7,555 nucleotides of DNA from CAZOKO01 sp964580455 (lineage in GTDB: Bacteria > Desulfobacterota > WTBG01): NCBI GenBank assembly GCA_964580455.1, contig CAZOKO010000114.1:1-7555 (forward strand). The letters are read 5' to 3'. Shown here piece by piece: positions 6,635 through 7,555 of this stretch. Below the pieces are notes generated by a model, which did not search any database, had not been told where the DNA came from, and worked only from the letters and a program-made list of their open reading frames with translations. Both the position numbers and the translations under genes were made by a program. The stretch's first letter is position 1. Each line of letters starts with the position of its first letter.

Positions 6635-6664
6635 TTGACAGTGATCCTTTTTCTTTGTTATGAT
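6635..6664 (+). promoter_or_regulatory. Strong promoter of the toxin-antitoxin operon
   Basis: A perfect -35 TTGACA (6635-6640) is followed after 18 bp by TATGAT (6659-6664), preceded by TGT, giving an extended TGn -10. Transcription would begin near 6671. This rules out the in-frame ATG at 6660, which lies inside the -10 box, as the antitoxin start, and leaves a leader of about 80 nt. Families of this kind usually repress their own promoter through the antitoxin; no clear operator palindrome stands out. Confidence 0.75.
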
Positions 6665-6752
6665 AGAGTCAGTTTTTAAGAAGCTAAACAAAAATCATCT
6701 TATGAAAGAAGCATTACATAAATTAAAAACCCGATTAAAGGGAGGATTTAAA

Positions 6753-6986
6753 ATGGGTGATACTATTAACGTTCATGACTTACCAGAGGATCAGGTAGGC
6801 CTTGTTCAGGAATTCGTAGATTTTTTAAGAAGGAAGCTAAAGACCAAGCAGTTTGCAAAAGAAGAGGAGGAAAAAGATAAAGACTGGAGCAAATTAGCTA
6901 TGACCAGTTTTGCCAAAGACTGGGAAAATGATAAAGACGCCATCTATGATAATTGGAAGGAGTGTTACCATGTACCAGAAAGGTGA
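6753..6986 (+). CDS. Antitoxin of a MazEF/PemIK-type module
   Basis: The 77-residue protein (from MGDTINVHDLPEDQ) is the likely antitoxin of the toxin gene that overlaps it. The start at 6753 is chosen over the longer in-frame ATG at 6660 because AAGGGAGG sits 7 nt upstream and the upstream ATG is inside the promoter. The N-terminal part (TINVHDLPEDQVGLVQEFVDFL) looks like a compact dimerisation or DNA-binding segment. The middle is very charged and flexible (KEEEEKDKDW), and the C-terminus (FAKDWENDKDAIYDNW) is acidic and aromatic, as in antitoxin tails that wrap around and block MazF-type toxins. The family is not certain from sequence; it resembles small antitoxins annotated beside PemK toxins and is not clearly AbrB-type MazE. 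It is expected to neutralise the toxin and repress the operon. The stop overlaps the toxin start by 17 bp. Confidence 0.8.
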   Translation: MGDTINVHDLPEDQVGLVQEFVDFLRRKLKTKQFAKEEEEKDKDWSKLAMTSFAKDWENDKDAIYDNWKECYHVPER

Positions 6987-7299
6987 TGTAGTTTTAATTC
7001 CTTTTCCCTTTACTGATCTTACTACCACCAAGACTCGTCCAGCAGTGGTAGTCAGCGTTAATGGCTTTGAGAAAGAAACCGGTTCCTTTACAGTTGCTAT
7101 GATTACCTCTATTCCTCATACTACTACTTACGATTATGAGCTTAAAGATTGGCAGGCTGCTAATTTGCTCTCACCTTCTTGGGTAAGAGCAAAATTGGTT
7201 ACTCTTGATCCAAGATTAGTTCGCTACAGTCCAGGAAAACTAACAAACCGAGATTTAACTGAAGTAGAGAAAAGGATACGTTTAGCTTTAGGTCTTTAA
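6970..7299 (+). CDS. PemK/MazF-family mRNA-interferase toxin
   Basis: The 109-residue protein matches the PemK/MazF fold: N-terminal YQKGDVVLIPFPFTDL, then the KTRPAVVVS strand with the conserved R23, then AMITSIPHT with the threonine/serine pair at 46-47, and the RAKLVTLDPRLV strand followed by a C-terminal helix. The length is typical (E. coli MazF 111). Family members are ribosome-independent endoribonucleases that cut mRNA at short sequences and arrest growth when the antitoxin is lost; the target sequence cannot be read from the protein. The start at 6970 is chosen because AAGGAG lies 7 nt upstream and because it gives the family N-terminus; the longer in-frame opening at 6910 adds 20 residues foreign to the family. 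It overlaps the antitoxin gene by 17 bp, so toxin synthesis is probably coupled to antitoxin translation. No frameshift or missing core residue is visible. Confidence 0.92.
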   Translation: MYQKGDVVLIPFPFTDLTTTKTRPAVVVSVNGFEKETGSFTVAMITSIPHTTTYDYELKDWQAANLLSPSWVRAKLVTLDPRLVRYSPGKLTNRDLTEVEKRIRLALGL

Positions 7300-7319
7300 C
7301 AATAAAGAAAAAAATTGAT

Positions 7320-7349
7320 GAGCCAACTAAAAGGTTGGCTCCTTTTTTT
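7320..7349 (+). terminator. Intrinsic terminator of the toxin-antitoxin operon
   Basis: A perfect 8-bp stem GAGCCAAC (7320-7327) / GTTGGCTC (7334-7341) with a 6-nt loop is followed by C and seven T residues. It lies 20 bp after the toxin stop. An A-run at 7308-7314 on the other side gives a T-run for minus-strand transcripts, so it may also stop transcription entering from the right. Confidence 0.93.
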
Positions 7350-7555
7350 CTGATAGAACATAAAGGAGAGGTGCATCAAAAATTAATGTAGAATTTTATC
7401 TTATTGATATCATATCGGTTTTTATTTTCTTAACTTTGTTCTTGCCTGCCCCGTTAGATAGCAAGTGAGATGGAAATGATATAAATGATATTTTCTCCTG
7501 TCTAATATGCTTTACTCCTTGACATGTCACAAATAAGAGCAGTGGCATAGCTGAG
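7350..7555. other. Right-end region without a recognisable gene
   Basis: No supported gene is visible. The minus strand is open from the window edge to a TAG at 7502-7504 (17 codons, ending SRSKAY), which could be the tail of a gene lying beyond the window. A loose inverted repeat TTAGATAG (7454-7461) / CTGTCTAA (7498-7505) overlaps that stop. A perfect palindrome TGACATGTCA occupies 7520-7529, and its left half also forms a TTGACA, but no matching plus-strand -10 lies in range. Confidence 0.4.

Noticed and set aside
6660..6752. N-terminal extension of the antitoxin from the ATG at 6660
   Set aside because: That ATG is within the -10 element and has no ribosome-binding site; AAGGGAGG correctly precedes the ATG at 6753.
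1..7555. CRISPR array, tRNA, rRNA or insertion sequence
   Set aside because: No regularly spaced repeats, cloverleaf-like segment, rRNA-like block or transposase was seen on either strand by eye.

Overview
This is an AT-rich bacterial window containing ordinary housekeeping genes. The gene types (a DksA close to the proteobacterial form, a FliL-like inner-membrane protein, a YifB/ComM ATPase, a small zinc-ribbon protein and a PemK/MazF toxin module) suggest a Gram-negative, possibly anaerobic bacterium, for example a Desulfobacterota-like lineage or a candidate phylum. That assignment is an inference and is weak; no rRNA or lineage marker is present.

The window divides at about 4446-4686. 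All genes to the left are on the minus strand. Read from the divide leftwards they are moaC (molybdopterin precursor synthesis), dksA (RNA polymerase-binding regulator), a galT-like nucleotidylyltransferase with a TTG start, a single-domain CheY-like response regulator, a 480-residue membrane protein with a very long acidic N-terminal region and a FliL-like C-terminal domain, and a 50-residue basic single-span membrane protein whose ATG overlaps the preceding stop (TGATG). All genes to the right are on the plus strand: comM/yifB, a small zinc-ribbon protein, and a two-gene toxin-antitoxin module. A clear intrinsic terminator follows the module.

The left-hand genes do not form one obvious pathway. 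galT and the response regulator are 54 bp apart and probably co-transcribed. dksA has its own good sigma70-type promoter. The FliL-like gene and the 50-residue gene look translationally coupled. The toxin-antitoxin pair is the most self-contained unit: a TTGACA / extended -10 promoter, strong ribosome-binding sites on both genes, a 17-bp gene overlap and a terminator.

The least explained items are the FliL-like protein, whose roughly 325-residue Glu/Lys-rich extension carries an internal 68-residue duplication and has no flagellar genes beside it; the coupled small membrane protein; and a 64-bp imperfect palindrome between dksA and galT. I see no CRISPR array, tRNA, rRNA or insertion sequence, and no convincing new multi-gene system.
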